A stretch of DNA of 7,930 nucleotides from an uncultured Desulfurellaceae bacterium (lineage in GTDB: Bacteria; Campylobacterota_A; Desulfurellia; Desulfurellales; Hippeaceae). Every line of letters begins with the position of its first letter. The stretch's first letter is position 1. The position numbers were made by a program, and so were the translations under genes. Below the pieces are notes generated by a model. The model worked only from the letters and a program-made list of their open reading frames with translations, ran no database searches and was not told the origin of the DNA. The stretch lies in assembly GCA_913056505.1 (NCBI GenBank), contig CAJXLZ010000039.1:1-7930 (forward strand). Direction: 5' to 3'. Below are positions 5,690 to 7,930 of the stretch, piece after piece.

Positions 5690-7849
5690 ATGGTTTTATC
5701 TCAAAATGCATTGACTGTTTTAAAAAGCAGGTATTTAAAAAAGGATGAATCCGGTAAGGTGGTGGAAACACCCGAAGATCTATTCAGGCGTGTTTCCAAT
5801 TTTATAGCACAGGCAGATAAAAACTATGGTGCTAAAGATAGCGAGATAAAAGAATTGGAAGAGCAGTTTTTTGATATGCTCAGCTCTTTAAAATTTCTTC
5901 CCAATACGCCAACCCTTATTAATGCAAAAAGAAAATTGGGGCAACTGTCTGCATGTTTTGTTTTACCTGTGCATGATAGCATGGAGAGCATTTTTGATGC
6001 TGTGAAAGCTACTGCATTGATACATAAATCGGGTGGCGGCACGGGATTCTCATTTTCAAGATTGAGGCCTAAAAACGATAGGGTTTTTTCAACAATGGGC
6101 GTTGCAAGCGGTCCTGTATCCTTTATGAAGGTTTTTGACTGCACTACGGAGGCTGTTAAACAGGGTGGTGTAAGACGTGGCGCAAATATGGGTATGTTGC
6201 GTGTGGACCATCCGGATATCCTGGAGTTTATACACTGTAAAGAGTCCGAGGGGCAGATAAGCAATTTCAACATATCTATAGCTGTAACGGATAAATTTTT
6301 AGAGGCTTTGGAAAATGGAACAGAGTATGAACTTATAAATCCGAGGAATAATCGCTCTGTAGGTAGGCTTGATGCCAAAATCGTATGGAATGAGATAGCA
6401 AAAGGTGCATGGAAAAACGGGGAACCCGGCATAATTTTCATAGACAGAATAAATAGAGCACACACACTGGATAAAGAAGTTGGGGAAATAGAAGCTACGA
6501 ACCCATGCGGTGAACAACCGCTTCTTGCTTATGAATCATGTAATCTTGGCTCTATTAATCTTGGTAAATTTGTAAAAAATAACTCAATTGATTATGATAG
6601 TCTAAAAGATGTTGTTAACTTATCTGTTCATTTTCTTGACAATGTTATTGATATGAATAAATTTCCCTTAAAAGAGATAAAAGAGAATACGGAGGCTAAC
6701 AGAAAAATAGGCTTAGGTGTTATGGGATTTGCGGATATGCTTATTGATTTAGGTATACCGTATGATTCACAAAAAGCTGTTGATACAGCAAGGGAAGTTA
6801 TGGGCTTTATAGAAGAGACTGCGCGCAATAAATCAAGCGAGCTTGCAAAATCAAGGGGCAATTTCCCTAATTACAAACATAGTATCTTTGCAAAAGAAAA
6901 AGTACCTATGCGTAATGCTACTGTTACAACCATCGCACCAACCGGCTCAATCTCTATGATAGCAGATGCATCAAGCGGAATAGAGCCTATATTCTCACTC
7001 GCTTACTATAAACAGGTGTTAGATGGAAAGAAATTACCATATACTTATGACAGATTGCTCAATGTTTTAAAAAATAGAAAAATATATACGGACTCCTTAA
7101 TAGAGAAAATTATAGACAATAGGGGAAGTTTGCAGGGCATTAATGAAATACCCAAAGATATAAAGGAGATCTTTGTTACATCTATGGATATCTCATATCA
7201 ATCTCATATTGACATACAGGCTGCATTTCAAGAATTTACAGATAATGCCGTATCCAAAACAATTAATATGCCCAATTCTGCAACTGTTGAAAATGTTAAG
7301 GATGCCTATGAATATGCATACCGTAAAAATTTGAAAGGCATAACTATATATAGAGATGGTTCCAGGAATGTCCAGGTTTTGGTTACTGCGAAAAAGGAGG
7401 AAACAGCACCTAAGCATTTTATTAGGCCCAAGGAACTTACAGGCATTACTGAAAAAGTAAAAACATCCAAAGGAAATCTATATGTGACAGTTAATATAGC
7501 AAATGATAAACCCATAGAACTTTTTGCCAATATCGGAAAATCCGGCGGTGATCTGTCTGCACTTTCCGAAGCAATTGGGAGGTTAATATCCATAGCACTG
7601 CAGAATGGTGTTCCTGTAGATAATATTGTCAACACATTAGATAATATAACCGGATCCCAACCTATATGGAGTAACGGAAAACTGATAAAATCTGTTCCTG
7701 ATGCCATAGCTCAAGTTTTAAAGGAACATTTCTTAAAGAACAGAAAGAAAACAATCCAAATAGATGAATGCCCAGAGTGCGGTGCGCCATTGGAAATAGT
7801 TGAAGGATGTGCGGTTTGCAAAAACTGTGGATATTCAAGATGTGGATAG
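5690..7849 (+). CDS. nrdJ: Adenosylcobalamin-dependent (class II) ribonucleotide reductase
   Basis: The 719-residue protein reduces ribonucleotides to deoxyribonucleotides using a radical made from coenzyme B12, supplying dNTPs with or without oxygen. Residues 63-94 include LPNTPTLINA and the first redox cysteine C89 in SACF. HKSGGGTGFSFSRLRP (112-127) is a core signature. NPCGEQP (271-277) carries thiyl-radical C273 and E275, and the second redox cysteine C284 lies 11 residues on in ESCNLGSINL. APTGSISMIADASSGIEP (416-433) and ITIYRDGSRN (551-560) complete the barrel. Residues about 575-685 match the TSCPD domain of bacterial NrdJ. The tail has C694/C697, C707/C710, C713 and C718, a zinc-ribbon-like and redox-relay end. 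No ATP-cone is seen at the N-terminus, so overall ATP/dATP activity control by that domain is unlikely. It lies 13 bases after recJ, with no separate promoter or NrdR box recognised. Confidence 0.96.
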   Translation: MVLSQNALTVLKSRYLKKDESGKVVETPEDLFRRVSNFIAQADKNYGAKDSEIKELEEQFFDMLSSLKFLPNTPTLINAKRKLGQLSACFVLPVHDSMESIFDAVKATALIHKSGGGTGFSFSRLRPKNDRVFSTMGVASGPVSFMKVFDCTTEAVKQGGVRRGANMGMLRVDHPDILEFIHCKESEGQISNFNISIAVTDKFLEALENGTEYELINPRNNRSVGRLDAKIVWNEIAKGAWKNGEPGIIFIDRINRAHTLDKEVGEIEATNPCGEQPLLAYESCNLGSINLGKFVKNNSIDYDSLKDVVNLSVHFLDNVIDMNKFPLKEIKENTEANRKIGLGVMGFADMLIDLGIPYDSQKAVDTAREVMGFIEETARNKSSELAKSRGNFPNYKHSIFAKEKVPMRNATVTTIAPTGSISMIADASSGIEPIFSLAYYKQVLDGKKLPYTYDRLLNVLKNRKIYTDSLIEKIIDNRGSLQGINEIPKDIKEIFVTSMDISYQSHIDIQAAFQEFTDNAVSKTINMPNSATVENVKDAYEYAYRKNLKGITIYRDGSRNVQVLVTAKKEETAPKHFIRPKELTGITEKVKTSKGNLYVTVNIANDKPIELFANIGKSGGDLSALSEAIGRLISIALQNGVPVDNIVNTLDNITGSQPIWSNGKLIKSVPDAIAQVLKEHFLKNRKKTIQIDECPECGAPLEIVEGCAVCKNCGYSRCG

Positions 7850-7887
7850 GAATACTTTAATTGATTGTCATTAGTAAACTACCCTCT

Positions 7888-7923
7888 TGTCATTCCGTCC
7901 CCCATGTCAAGCACGGGGTGACA
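7888..7923. repeat. Inverted repeat after nrdJ (11-bp stem)
   Basis: TGTCATTCCGT (7888-7898) pairs over all 11 positions with ACGGGGTGACA (7913-7923), with two G-T wobbles and a 14-base loop. It begins 39 bases after the nrdJ stop. No T-run follows on either strand, so it looks more like a dispersed intergenic palindrome than an intrinsic terminator, though it could protect or end the operon transcript. The rest of 7850-7930 shows no gene. Confidence 0.6.
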
Positions 7924-7930
7924 TTACTTG

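Noticed and set aside
5824..6465. 213-codon minus-strand open frame inside nrdJ
   Set aside because: It is fully opposite the catalytic core of NrdJ, which is conserved throughout; its product has no recognisable motif.
7306..7707. 133-codon minus-strand open frame at the 3' end of nrdJ
   Set aside because: It lies opposite the TSCPD region of NrdJ and has no independent coding evidence.

Overview
The window is about 7.9 kb of a low-GC bacterial chromosome. The right-hand genes are rich in ATA, AGA and AAA codons; one 60-base sample from hom is 33% G+C. There are five genes: one truncated gene on the minus strand at the left edge, then a tight four-gene run on the plus strand. The organism cannot be named from this. 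The adenosylcobalamin-dependent (class II) ribonucleotide reductase, the AT-rich codon use and a PAS/GAF sensor gene would fit a free-living anaerobe or microaerophile from a deeply branching Gram-negative group, but that is inference.

Left part (1-874). A minus-strand gene gives a PAS domain followed by the start of a GAF domain and runs off the left edge. It is visibly richer in G+C than the rest of the window (48-53% in two 60-base samples). A 327-base gap separates it from hom. This gap holds a possible minus-strand promoter, two mutually exclusive hairpins, a possible 3' remnant of a minus-strand gene, and a good sigma-70-type promoter for the plus-strand operon. An 18-bp near-palindrome covers the -35 box of that promoter.

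Operon (875-7849). The order is hom (homoserine dehydrogenase with ACT domain), argH (argininosuccinate lyase fused in frame to a C-terminal Nudix hydrolase), recJ (single-strand DNA exonuclease) and nrdJ (B12-dependent ribonucleotide reductase). hom/argH and argH/recJ each overlap by 8 bases, and recJ and nrdJ are 13 bases apart, so the four genes are very likely co-transcribed from the promoter near 810-838. The set joins aspartate-family and arginine biosynthesis with DNA repair and dNTP supply. I see no single pathway; the link may be growth-coupled expression.

Right edge (7850-7930). A short non-coding stretch carries an 11-bp-stem inverted repeat without a T-run, which looks more like a dispersed palindromic element than a classical terminator.

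The most unusual item is the ArgH-Nudix fusion: an uninterrupted 606-residue reading frame with an apparently complete lyase and an almost canonical Nudix domain. The next is the recJ start region, where a strong Shine-Dalgarno sequence is followed at the proper distance by AAG in place of ATG. I see no CRISPR array, tRNA, rRNA, transposase or phage gene.
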